DNA of 64,000 bases from Rhodocollybia butyracea (Eukaryota; Basidiomycota; Agaricomycetes; Agaricales; Omphalotaceae), in assembly GCA_015501585.1 (NCBI GenBank), contig JADNRY010000001.1, positions 1,116,001 through 1,180,000 on the forward strand, read 5' to 3'. Within the stretch, counting starts at the first letter, position 1. Each line of letters opens with the position of its first letter. Positions 34,526 through 45,643 of this stretch are shown here, in pieces. Below the pieces are notes generated by a model. The model searched no databases, was not told where the DNA came from, and saw nothing but the letters and a program-made list of their open reading frames with translations. A program made the position numbers and the translations under genes.

Positions 34526-35433
34526 ATGCTGTCCGTTGTTCAAACACAGAAAGCAGCTATTCGAAAAAATATGTCTACGGTACTTCGTACAATGGATCCG
34601 CTAAGTATCAAGGAGCAATGTAAACTTCCTCCAATGGCATTAACGATACAGTTGACTTGATTTCATTGAATAGCTCGTGCAGTTGCCTCGAAAGTCCTAC
34701 ATCTTCCAGCGCTCCAGAACTGTAGCAATTTGAGCTGTTTTTTAAGCATGCCAGTGGGAGAGCTTGATACGGCTGAGATCGTGCGGAAATCCTCAAATCC
34801 AGTCTGTATTTGCTAACTTTATCCAGTGTCCGTCGAGTGTGACATCCGCCTTGCAGGTAGCAAGTCCTTATTTGTACCCAAAATTACTCCAGATGGTGCT
34901 ATGGAATTTCTAAAGCTATACAACCAAAATGATCTTGAAACACTACCGAGCGGTCTCTGGGGTATACGAGAGCCTTCTAACGAGTGGGAGTCCAGGCCAC
35001 GCTTGAATGGTTCGTACCTATAGCTATTCTTCTTTATTCAAACTACTCAACGTAGACCATCAAAGCCACGGATGTTGACCTCGATGTTATTCTAGTACCT
35101 GGTAACTGTCACTAAAGTTGCACTTGTTCGATCCTAGGCTGATTCCCTTCCAGGTGTAGCTTTTGATCGTTCGATGTCTCGTCTGGGACACGGAAAAGGA
35201 TATTATGATAGGTATATTGCACGATACATAGCCAGTGGAAGACCTCCTCCGCTCTTAGGTGAGTAATTGACATTGTCAAAAGTATTCTTGAATGACAGTG
35301 TTCAGTGGCGCTGAGTCTGCGTGATCAACTATCGGAAACGACTATTCCAGTCACTAAACATGACTGGAAAATGGATATGATCGTCACGCCGGATGAAGTT
35401 TTGGATGGTGCTGTGGCATCCAAGGTCCCGTAG
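34526..35433 (+). CDS. 5-formyltetrahydrofolate cyclo-ligase (MTHFS)
   Basis: Exons 34526-34619, 34674-34780, 34838-35009, 35066-35101, 35154-35258 and 35306-35433 give 213 aa, the normal size. Landmarks: [47 protein letters not shown] and the nucleotide/folate-binding [13 protein letters not shown]. The reaction is ATP-dependent conversion of 5-formyl-THF to 5,10-methenyl-THF in the cytosol. The exon 2/3 junction is the least certain: donor gtgcgg at 34781 and acceptor ..gtcgag at 34837 restore the expected spacing, but both are weak sites. It is convergent with the alpha/beta hydrolase. Confidence 0.82.
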
Positions 35434-35620
35434 GGTATATTGTGAAGGAACAGAGAAAATTACGTAACCCTACGGTCTTATTTCGATCTGACCTACCTTA
35501 CATGCTGCATGTAAGGATGAAACACCTCCGACCCGCCGATTGGTCATGTCCGCCGCATTCCAGAGAAAATACCAGAAACTATAAACTCCTCACCAAAACT
35601 AGATTGCAGTTGTTCCCAGC

Positions 35621-36894
35621 TCAGTGCTTCCTAAACAGAGCATTTATCAGCAGAATATCCTCTGATATCACTCTACAACGTACATTCCAAGGGGAACTAA
35701 CGCCTTCTACAGGATCCGGTACTTCTGTCTTCACATTCTTCATAATGAAGTCGTGAAGGATCGGGTTTAGGCTATTTCGTGTGAGAATATTGAAGGGAAG
35801 GTGAACATCCGAAACTTACAGGTGAGCATCCTCGCAGCAACCAAAATGGGACGCATCTGGAATCGTGTCAAGAGAGACATTAACGCCGGCATCTTCAAGC
35901 AGCCTAAAGAACTCCGAACTGTACTCGACAGGGTACGCGACGTCTCCCAAGCAGTGCACAAGTTTTACAGGTACTTTGATCTGAGCCAGTTCTGATTTTG
36001 TAAGAGGTTGTCGTTTGGCCATAAAATCAAAGGTCGCGATGCGATACTCCCTCAGGTGTGACTTATCCCAGTTGGTCATCGCTTGAGGCATGACATTAGT
36101 TAACAGCCTGGAATGAAAATTAGTGGCTCCAAAGGAACAATTATATAGTTCATTCGCGCACGCTTCCATAATACTGCTATGTCGATCTCTGGAAACAAGT
36201 TCCATTCCACCTTCTACCGCATATGACTTCAGCTCTTCGTCAGGTTGTTCCCCGCTGTTACCCTCGATCCACGCGTCGCAAATGGCTTGTCGTCCTTCCG
36301 CGACCTCCTTGGGCTAGACATGGTTAAAGTAATACAAGATATTGAGTGAATGAATGTACTCACTTCGGCCAGGCCTAACGGCGACAAGAGAAACAAGGAT
36401 ACTACTCTGGATGGATGGTCGATAGCCAATTGTAATGCAATCATGGATCCCATGGACAGGCCAAAAATATGAGAAGAGGGAAGCTTAAGCGCATCCTAAT
36501 AAAACCTCACTATCATTGCTCTCAAAAGGAATAAAGGGTGGCGCACCATGAGTAGGACAATGTCTTGAGCGGCTATGCAAGGATTATAGTTATCTGGGAC
36601 CGTACCCTCAGTGAATCCATGCAATCTTAAATCAAATGCGACAAGATTGAATCGTCGAAGGTTAGGGTCATTGAACTGCGCTAGTAGTGGTGAGTGGTAC
36701 ATGAGTTGAATGGTGATCAAGTAGATATCCTACATACCAACAAATGTTTCTTGAGCGATGAACGGGCCATGAATGAAGAGAAGTGTTGGCAGATGGGAGT
36801 CAATGCTTTTGGCTGAACTCTCTGTTGGTGTGGAGATATTGTAATGGCACTTTAGTGGTCCAGCGACTGCGGCATCCAGTTGAACGTGAGGCAT
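35621..36894 (-). CDS. Alpha/beta hydrolase
   Basis: Exons 36894-36738, 36680-36547, 36495-36364, 36313-35820 and 35771-35621 give 355 aa with closing phases. The fold markers are LPTLLFIHGPF (oxyanion strand), NLVAFDLRLHGFTEG, and the nucleophile elbow GLSMGS. The acid is probably in VHCLGDVAYP and the catalytic His in DASHFGCCED. No signal peptide is seen, so a cytosolic or peroxisomal location is likely. The substrate cannot be told from sequence. Confidence 0.78.
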
Positions 36895-37105
36895 GATCGT
36901 ATACAGCTTCGTAATGTAGAGAAGAGAGGATTCACAGATGAGAAAAGGCTCATTTCATTTATTATATACAAAACAGCTAAAGCAGCCGAAGTAGCCTTCT
37001 CATTGTTTCTGCCAATTTGATTTAGTGTTGCTCGTCCCTGCTGACTTTCGCCTGTGTATATCCAAACTCAAACTTCCATGTCTTGAAAAGTTCGGCCACG
37101 CTTCA

Positions 37106-38467
37106 TCACCAAAATTGATCAATGATATCCTTCCAATAGAAAAAACCGCATACCATTTCAAATGACTTCTCTTTAGTGCCCTTCCCCGGGTTTAGTGGAG
37201 CGAGGAGGCGAACAAAGCTATTATTAGGGAAATGTGAACAAGATAAGAACAAGTTACAAGAGTGGGACTGAAACACAAGCGTACCCTCTGCTGGGGCCAC
37301 TCAGGGCTACGAGAATTCTGAACGCCTTCCCAGAAGGAAGATATGCAGGACCTTATGGTACCCATTGGACTACGGAACAAAGCGCAGAGGCCACACTAAC
37401 CTAATTGAGGTAGTAGAACACCTTTTGCACCGATAGTGTCAAACGTTCCAGTTGAACCGTCAGTATTTATTAGCTTGGTAGCCAGCTGGGAGGTTACAAC
37501 AATCTGGAAACGAGGGTGAACTTATCAATGAATACACAAGGGAAGGCTCTAACTCACGGAAGTATTCCGAGAGGCCAGCCTTGAGAACGTGTTTTTTATT
37601 TTTTCGAAAAGGCTGCTTTTCGCTGAACTGGATAGATTCATTGCGCATTGAAAAGGGAATGATATGCAGCTTATGGCAAAAAGGGACGTCTACAAGCTTT
37701 CTGTCGATATCCTGAGCTTCACGTATAGGAGGTGAAAGAACGCACATTCGAATACGAGGGCATATCATGTATGAATAGCATAAACTCTGTGAGGTTATGA
37801 ATCTTGATGTAAGACACAAGTTTATGCGCGCCAAGAACGTCTGATGGGGATGATCATTATGAGGAAGTAAACATAGGGTCAAAGTTACTTTTTGTATGTT
37901 CGTCGATGAGATGGATGTCGCACATATCTTGACAATCTAAATCCGTGGTAAACTTGGAGAAACTGATGGACGGGAAACAAACGGACCGACAAAAAGAACA
38001 TGATTTCCCGCTTCGACAAAGGAAAGAACAGTATTCAGGAGGATAAGCTCTTTAGGACTTCCCGGTGGACCCGAAAGTTCAAGGATCTGGCCTTCTTGCA
38101 TTCCGCCATTTAGAATAGAGTCAACGGGTGGACAATGTGTTGTGAAAGTTTTCTTCAGTCCCAGTTTGCTAGATCCAATCAAGGCGGCGGCAGATTGTGT
38201 CAAAGGAAGAGTACTGGGACTTCCAAACGTACTGTGCTTCTGTGATGAATTGTGAAGTGTGTGGGAGGCTTCAAGGGGGATTTTGAGAGCTTGAAACAAT
38301 ATTCTATCAACTCTTTGCGTTTATAAAAGCTGACGGTTAGCCTGACCGTCTGTGAGTTGGTTGGCTGAATCATAATGTGATAGATCGTCGAGAGTCTCGT
38401 AGCCAGCTTTGGCAAGTGCTGATAGTGTAGAAGGTGGTATAGGTAGCGAGTTCAAAGCCTTGTTCAT
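37106..38467 (-). CDS. RAD51-paralog-like recombinase ATPase (exon model incomplete)
   Basis: The start is MNKALNSLPIPPSTLSALAK with GYETLDDLSHYD, the helix-hairpin-helix-like N-terminus of RadA/Rad51 relatives. The core exon has CPPVDSILNGGMQEGQILEL, then SGPPGSPKELILL in the Walker A position. Later exons contain HNLTEFMLFIHDMPS, IVVTSQLATKLINTDGS, FDTIGAKGVLLPQLG and PSGKAFRILVALSG; the last exon closes DIIDQFW at 37106. This order matches RAD51 paralogs, which assist recombinational repair. The Walker A motif departs from GxxxxGK[ST]: Pro and Glu stand where Gly and Ser/Thr are expected. The joins between about 38350 and 38290, and between 37985 and 37640, are not resolved, so the gene may be intact, divergent or damaged. 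Confidence 0.6.
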
Positions 38468-38669
38468 GTTGGTGCAAGTAGAACCTCGACTTCGTAAAAA
38501 GCAGGTCAGATAGGTGCTCTCAGCTCTGTGACAAGTATCACGTGGGCAAAAATGCCGGCACAGCCGTCCCGGCGGGCCTGTTTTCAAATATGCTCTCACT
38601 CATGATCACTGTTGCGAGAACTTATATATAAAATGCAGCTAAATTTTTACTCCCCAATTTCACTGCGAT

Positions 38670-40759
38670 ATGACAAGAGCCTTCACCCTCTCTTCATCTT
38701 TCTATAATGAAGCCAAAGAAAATCCATTGCGATCTCGTACAGATGTCGCAGCGTTCTTAACCTCCATGCTCGATGCTCTGGAACCTCATACTTCTCCAAA
38801 TGGCGCCAGAATTCATCTCGGATATACTGCCACTCATTTTGATGAAGTCGCAGCTCAGCTTGAAGGGTTCTCTCGACCAATTTGGGGTTTGGCGTCCCTC
38901 ATAGCAGGTAAAGGCTCTTACCCTGGGGTTTCTCGCTGGCGAAACGGATTAGCCAGTGGGACCGATCCGGAGAGTGACGAATTCTGGGGAAATATGAGAG
39001 ATAAAGACCAGAGGATGGTCGAATGCTCCGCAATTGGTTACGCCCTATCTGTTTCAGGGAAAGAGCTATGGGATCCCCTCAGCGAAGAAGCCAAAGAGAA
39101 TATCGGGAATTGGCTGGGTGGCATGAACGACAAGGAGATGCCGAACACTAACTGGCTGTGGTTTAGAGTAAGCATTGGAATCAATATCTCTGCATTCTCC
39201 ATTAATTATGTATTCTCAGGTTTTCGCTAATCTTGGTCTTTCCAAAGTGAATTCTCCTCGTGCGGACCGTGAACGGATGAAAGCCGACCTCGACCACCTT
39301 GATACATTTTATATCGGTGATGGATGGTCAAGAGATGGACCTGAAGGCGTCGTTCAGCTTGATTATTACTCTTCTTCCTTTGCCATCCAGGTAGCTCAGC
39401 TTCTCTACAGCAAGCTTGCCCAAAAGGAAGATCCAAAGCGTTGTGAAGACTTCAGAAACAGGGCACGCATGTTTGCGTTGGACTTTATCCACTACTTTGA
39501 TTCTGAAGGTACCCATACAACTCTTTACCTGAGTATCTTTGACCTGTCCCTCATTAGGTCGCGCGATTCTTTTCGGACGAAGTCTTGTATACCGTTTTGC
39601 CATGTCCGCCTTCTGGTCTGCACTTGCGTTCGCTTTTGATCCGTCTGGAAGTATTGATGGAGTTGACCACTCTCTTCCTGCTCCTCTCACCTGGGGCGTC
39701 ATCAAAGGTCTCCAGTTACGCAATATTCGTTATTGGGCGCATACCCAGCCTGGTGCCTTCGACCGTTCCGGTATCTTAACCCTTGGTTTTTCCTATCCTA
39801 ACCACAACCTTCTCGAAAGTTACAACTCTCCTGGATCTCCCTATTGGGCATGTAAAGCGTTCATCTGCCTGGCCCTTCCTGAAAGCAGCCTTTTCTGGAC
39901 TTCCGAGGAAGAAGAGTATCCTGTCAGCCTGAAGAACACAACAAAAGTGATGAAACACGCTCTACAGCTCACCACCAACCTTGGTGGACATACATATCTC
40001 CTTTCTTCTGGTCAACAGTGTTCATATCCAGTGAAACAAAGTGCCGCGAAATACGGTAAACTTGCGTATTCTGCTGCTTTCGGGTACAGCGTCCCAGTTG
40101 CTTCGCTAACGTTAGAGGAGCTCGGTGGTGATAGCACGCTGGCTATAAGCGGGGATGGAGAAGAGACATGGAAATGCCGGAGAGTCACAAAGGAAGCACG
40201 ATTTGAGGAGAAAGATGGCAAATTCTGGCTTCGATCTATGTGGTATCCTTTCCCAGATGTGGAAATTGAGACCTGGCTCATCCCTCCTACCATCGACTCT
40301 CCCTTGTGGTATCTTCGTGTCCATCGCATTCATATGCAGATTGGAAATAGAGTGCTTTCGACAGCGGAGGGTGGATGGGCCATCTATGGCCAAGGTGAAG
40401 ACGAGAGGGCTCTTGATTCTATCAAAGGTGGCGAAGATTCTGAAAGTGAAGGAACTTATGCGGATGGAGGAACAGCACGGGTAGTATCGAGAGCGGGAAT
40501 AGCGGGAATTGTAGATCTCTCTCCTGGAAGAGTCGCCAGGAATGGGCAAGCCCTTCGGACAGATGCTAATACGAATCTTATCTCAGCGCGTGCAGTCCTT
40601 CCGGTACTCCGCGCAGAATATGACGAGAAGGAGAAGGACATATGGATTGTCACCGCTGTATTTGGCTTGCCATTTGATGATGGTGAGAGGAAAAGTTGGC
40701 TGGAGCAATGGAAGAAAAGGCCTGCACTTCCGGAGGATATTGCGCGGTTAATGGATTGA
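38670..40759 (+). CDS. DUF2264-domain protein
   Basis: Exons 38670-39167, 39220-39508 and 39558-40759 give 662 aa; phases close. The DUF2264 region opens near [20 protein letters not shown] and includes [78 protein letters not shown] and [18 protein letters not shown]. The C-terminal half is beta-rich. The repeated helices and acidic/aromatic pocket residues resemble alpha/alpha-toroid glycoside hydrolases, so carbohydrate processing is plausible but unproven. There is no signal peptide. It shares a roughly 200-bp promoter with the RAD51-like gene. Confidence 0.75.
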
Positions 40760-40957
40760 TGTTTCCGGCGCCTATTAGTGTCAAAGCTGGTAATATTAGC
40801 TTTTCAAACTCCGACGTTGGTTTAAAATTATTTAAATTGGGCATTACATTATTCTTTATTCTAACTTTGACTATCACGACCAGAACTATATCGCCCACAC
40901 GGCTATTCACGCTCATTTTACACTCACTATTAACCACTATCCAAGACTTCTACCACT

Positions 40958-42346
40958 ATGACTTTGATGGCTATCTTGCTCGTTGAAGCACTCGTTGGCG
41001 CCACGACGGTTCTCGCCCATCCTGCAATTCCTCCAAATGTCCCCGAAAAAGTCTCGCCAAATCTCTCTCAGTTTACAGCGTACCTGGTGGCACCAGAAAC
41101 CCCCAAACAATCCACGCAGATTGATAGCGTCCCTCGCCAGAATATGTATCAACCCCACAAATTAAAACCTTATCCGATATCATGTCAAACTGGTCAAACT
41201 GGTCGAAATTCTTCAATTATGCAGATTATGGGACGATTGGGGATCCTCACGCCGATACCATTGCTCCGATGTTGAAGGCGAGTACCTCGATTACAGGTAT
41301 AAAACATCATTCAACAATTTCATCGACTACTACCGATTTTCTCCGCGCCTCTACGACTACATCATTTACCAGCTCATATACCCCCACAATGTCCTCTACA
41401 AGTGGTAGTGTAACTAGTACTTCTAGAATGCCTCATCTTGGTCCCGGACTTGTTATTCCTTGGACCGCATCTTCGATACCGTCGAGTTCAATGCAAACTA
41501 CCTCCACGGTCATTTTTGCCACAGGTCCCTCCAATACCGCTGTATCTGATATACCCAACACCCACAGTGTAGCTTCCGACCCCAACCATCGTACCGCTAT
41601 TGTCATTGGTTGTGTTGTTTTCAGTCTGCTCGTGTTATCACTAATGACGTGTATTCTTCTCAATACCAAGCGTCTTCGCTCCATGCTCTTTACACGTAGA
41701 GCCGATCGTGATCTGGATTCTTACTTTGTGAAGGATTTGGAGCAGTCTAAATCGCCGGAAACAGCAGCAAAGGGAGGAGATTCAGGTCAGGTACTATCCT
41801 CGACCTTTCCCACATGGATAAAACTTCCAAGCCAGATATCGACTTTCCATAATCATCGCGATTCGCTCTTGTCATACTTTCGTCCGGGAAGAGACTCGTT
41901 AGCTTCTTATCAATCTCGGCCTCGTCGTACGACTCGGAATCATCAACGAGAAAAAGTCGTCGACATCGTCTCGGACTTTCCACGAAGTAGATGGTCGGTG
42001 ACATCGTCCGACTGCTCATACTCTCTTGATTTGGGTCGTCCCTGCTACTCCTCCAAAAGTACCTCTTTTGACTCCTGCAGAGTTCTTCACTTTGCCGTCT
42101 TCTACCACACTCGCGTCACGACATTCCCGGACGGGCAGTGCTCCAGTGTTTGGTCATTTCCGAAGGGAGGCCGGGCTGAGCTTGGCACTAAGAAGAGCCA
42201 GGACTTTGGAGCAGGATGAAAAGACGGAAGGGAACAGGATAGCTATGATAACAAGAGCCAAGTCAATGGTAGCTGAGAAGAATCCGAGTTTACAGCGGAG
42301 AAGGACACATTCTGTGGCGGTAATCGGGAATGGAGAATGGTTATGA
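40958..42346 (+). CDS. Secretory-pathway Ser/Thr-rich single-pass membrane protein (two frame breaks)
   Basis: A signal peptide (MTLMAILLVEALVGATTVLA) leads into an extracellular part with SNWSNWSKFFNYADYG and a Ser/Thr-rich mucin-like stretch. One membrane helix follows (IVIGCVVFSLLVLSLMTCIL), then a basic cytoplasmic tail ending NGEWL. To read this as one protein the frame must change twice: one base is missing near 41176, between the signal-peptide frame and the SNWSNW frame, and one base is extra at the GGG run 42033-42035, before VVPATPPKVPLLTP. Both frames are long and coding-like, so these look like single-base indels. Layout recalls fungal cell-surface sensors; no family is assigned. 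Confidence 0.55.
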
Positions 42347-42525
42347 TAACGCCTTGTATCTTTAGTTCGTACGGTAAACGAAGACTTTCTATAAATTGGT
42401 ATGGTATATACGGTACAGTTAAGTATCTGCGTCCGCATGAAATGACATTTTCCCCACTAATGTTACTCTCTATTCTGGCTTTCTTCGCTCTCCCTTTCTT
42501 CTCATTAACTAGCTCCATGTCCCTC

Positions 42526-43409
42526 TTAACTCGTCCAGCCAACTTTGTGGGCATCGAGAAGCCCGATAACTTTGATTGGGCGCACCCAGCCGTCTGGCAA
42601 TCGCTCTTCGCCGAACCATTGGGCAAGGTAGGACGTGGGTATGGATGAGTCCGAGTCTACAGATGGCTCCTTGGAGAAAAGTAACCAAGTCAACGCACAC
42701 TCCCCCAACGCAACTTGTTCATGGACGTTACTGAGTCTGCTTGGAGTAGCCAGGAAAGATTCGCGTGACACACGAAGGGATGCGAGGTCTTGAAGGGTCA
42801 GTCCTCCAGTTGGCGCTAACTTCTCGAAGGATGAGGAGAATGGCGGGATGATAGCTGTGACTGCGAGGAACACGACTGTGCATAGCATAATAGTCTCCGT
42901 ACATGGTCATATCAGGTGCGTAACTGGGATGGTCGGGTGAACCAACGATGCACGGTGTGCAATTCTGAGACCAGGACCGAAGTAAGAGAGTGATGAGAGG
43001 TCGAGAGTGGTAAGACATTGAGGGTATTGACCATCTACGTGATGAGAGTGATGACCTCGAAGAAGCAGTAACAGCCCAATGCACTTTGAACCGGCCATAG
43101 ATCAAGAACCCAGGCACAGTTAAAAAACAGCGTAAGCGGGAGTGAAAGATTGTACACGGCCATTTGGCACACACAAGGGGAACGAAGGAAGATTTCGCGG
43201 CCTGAACGGTTACTGCTCAATAGTCCAGTCATTAAGATACGATAAAAGTGGTAGTTACAAACTTACATGTATCCATGGTTCGCGAGCATGTTCAATCCTG
43301 GACAAGGTGCGCGCGCGCGTCTTCGAACGATCTGGACGGATGTATGAATGTTCTTCTTCGGAATAAACTGGAATAGACGCTTCAGTATCCCAACAATCGT
43401 CCTGAACAT
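42526..43409 (-). CDS. Heme-thiolate peroxidase (chloroperoxidase/UPO family), divergent or damaged
   Basis: The minus strand encodes APCPGLNMLANHGYI (about 43310-43270), the PCP motif whose Cys is the axial heme ligand. Next come NRSGREIF and YNLSLPLTL (43205-43115), LDLSSLSYFGPG and RIAHRASLVHP (about 42995-42930), then GGLTLQDLASLRVSRESF and the C-terminal WFGEERLPDGW with a stop at 42526. The order is that of the heme-thiolate peroxidase family, which oxygenates or halogenates organic substrates. The usual EHD acid/metal motif reads AHR here, which would impair catalysis. The frame also shifts around the (CG)n run at 43310-43320 and around 42900-42930, so the start (ATG 43409 is one option) and exact exons are uncertain. 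Confidence 0.6.
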
Positions 43410-43890
43410 TGGTTGGAGAAAACTGCGACTTTGTTGAGTCGGGTAAAAAGTGAGTAAGTTGTGGATGACATGGGATAATAGATGCTTGTTTTCGAAGAGC
43501 TCAAGGGGGTTTTATACTCGTTTGAAAAAAGGTACTTCCGTTCTAAGGCTATGCAAAAAAGGAGGACGTTTCGTTTGGAGGGGCTTGTTTACCAACTCGA
43601 TTGGCCAAAATTGTTCTTTGCAAAGCCCCCAGGCTTCAGCTTCGGCTTCGGGATTTGAGATGAAGCCCACGAGTATGGCAAAACCAAAGTGATAGCGCGT
43701 CTGCTGCAGCCACAGTCTTCATTGCAGTTTTTGCTCAAGATGGACCTGATCGAAGTGTGACGTTGGTTTTTAGCGCGCAAGATAAGCCGAGCAATCTTTC
43801 TATATTCCGAAGTCGACTTGTACATAAGTACTGTATATCCTATCCTATCACTAGGTATATTTCAAACCGAGGTTGAAATGAGCCAGCTAG
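43410..43890. other. Intergenic region; no gene seen
   Basis: About 480 bp upstream of the peroxidase and downstream of the Rtt106-like gene. Short frames only. Confidence 0.4.
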
Positions 43891-45454
43891 TTAACCATCC
43901 AACTCATCTTCTTGATCCAGCTGGCCACCACCGACCAAATCTTCCTCGACCATACCAACCACCATATCCATGGCTGTCTTTGACATCTTAGGCATGGCTC
44001 CGGGACGGAGGAGAGGATGATGACGGGGATCCAATGAACCGTCTCCCTCTTCGTCTTCGTTGTCAGAATCGGCCTCGGCGTCCTCATCACCCTCATCCTC
44101 ATCGTCCAAACCAGAACCAGAATCAGAGGTGTCCGCCTCTCCATCTCCATCTTTGTCATCATCGGAAGCCATTTTTGAAATCTCCGTCCTCCTCATCTTC
44201 CGAGTCGATCACCATTTGGTTTATTGTGAGGGGACCAGCGGAAGACGGCTGAGGTTTTGAGGATGAAGCCGCCGACTTCGTTGGAGCGGAAGAACCTTCT
44301 TTCAGCCCGAAAAGATGACGGTACTTTCTCACCCATTGATTGATCTCCTCCTGCTCCTTCCCCTCGATTTGTCCAAAGGCAGTTTCTTCAATTTCTTCCT
44401 CTTCGTTATCATTTTCCAACGACGAGTCTGCTGTCAATTTCCGAGTCAGGATAACTGTGCACACCCGCCCAGTAGCGCTGATTGTTCTGACTCCTTCAAC
44501 TCCTTCCCCATTTGCGAGATCTGCGACACTCCAAAACATGCATGGTTTCGATTCTCCCCATAAGATACCAGAAGGCATGAACCACAGCGTACCGGGTTTC
44601 GCAGCGAGGTTAGCGCTAATGGCCAGAGATGGGACATTTCTGACACCGTCAGGATGACTTTGGAGCCTGTCAAACTTATTGATGGGCTCGACGGACAATT
44701 GGAAGATTGGAAGATGATTTTTCGGCAAGGAGTCGGCTAGCAAAGAGAGAAAAGCTTGGATGAGAGGGAGAGTCTCGTCGCCTTTCTTCAGTGACCAGGA
44801 TTTTTCGCCAGTGGCCGAGATGGCGCCGCTAGCTATAGCATCAAGGCCAAAGATAATTTGGTCGTTACCCGATGCTTTACTTCCTTTCCCGCTACCACCT
44901 TTATCTGGCGCATCGCCAGACATAATTACCACCGTCCAATGAGGCCTTTGCTTTCCTCGGGTGGGCAAGAGGAACGCGCGATGGAGAGAAGATAGGGGAA
45001 GGGTCGCCTCTATAGTCTGAGATGCAGAGTTTACGAATCGCAATGCGGAGGGATATATGATAATGTTGACTTTTTTACGTATCGGAGAAGTTACAGAGAT
45101 GGACTGGAGAGTGAATATTGGTGAGCCGAGGTCTTCAAGCTCAGGTTCATTGAGCTGGGAAGAGGTGGAGAGTTTTTGTTTTTTGTTTGAATCTGAGTCA
45201 CTCGCTGCAGCGTCCCTCGGCCGTTTCTTCGAAGAAGTCGATAGTAAATTACCTAGTTTCTGCTGAACTAGGTTTTGTTGAGAAGCCCAAAGAGCTTCGT
45301 CGGTAGAAGTGCATTCTGCACCACATACAAAGCGGATCAGGTTGTCGAGTAGCACTTCAGAAGATGACGAGCTGCATAATGCATCGAGCTCCTTGGACAG
45401 TGACTCCGGAAGAGTTGCAGACACAACGTGGAGAAAAGGCGTTTGAGAGCTCAT
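43891..45454 (-). CDS. Rtt106-like histone chaperone domain protein (one frameshift in a poly-A run)
   Basis: A single long frame from ATG 45454 encodes MSSQTPFLHVVSATLPE.., a basic KKRPRD segment, and a tandem-PH-type core with FTLQSISVTSPIRKKVNIII, SLHRAFLLPTRGKQRPHW, PGTLWFMPSGILWGE and EEINQWVRKYRHLFGL. These fit Rtt106/POB3-type histone chaperone domains in nucleosome assembly. The main frame stops near 44159, but the overlapping frame that starts in the AAAAA run (44172-44176) continues as an acidic Asp/Glu-rich tail followed by LDPRHHPLLRPGAMPKMSKT and VVGMVEEDLVG to a stop at 43891. Removing one A joins the two. An acidic tail is expected for a histone chaperone, so I read this as one gene with an indel. 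Confidence 0.7.
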
Positions 45455-45643
45455 TTTCGCCAGCTAAACGCGTCTGTAATGTGGATTAAACCGTAAGAAA
45501 AGCTAAAAATCAGCTTTGATAGGTAAAAGGCACCTTTCTTTCAAAGTAAGTACAAGGAAAGACTCGGTGCAATGAGCGCTTAAATCAGGTGTCTATTGTC
45601 ACCTGTGAACGTTGTGACAAGAAATTATTCTTTATGCTCGTTC

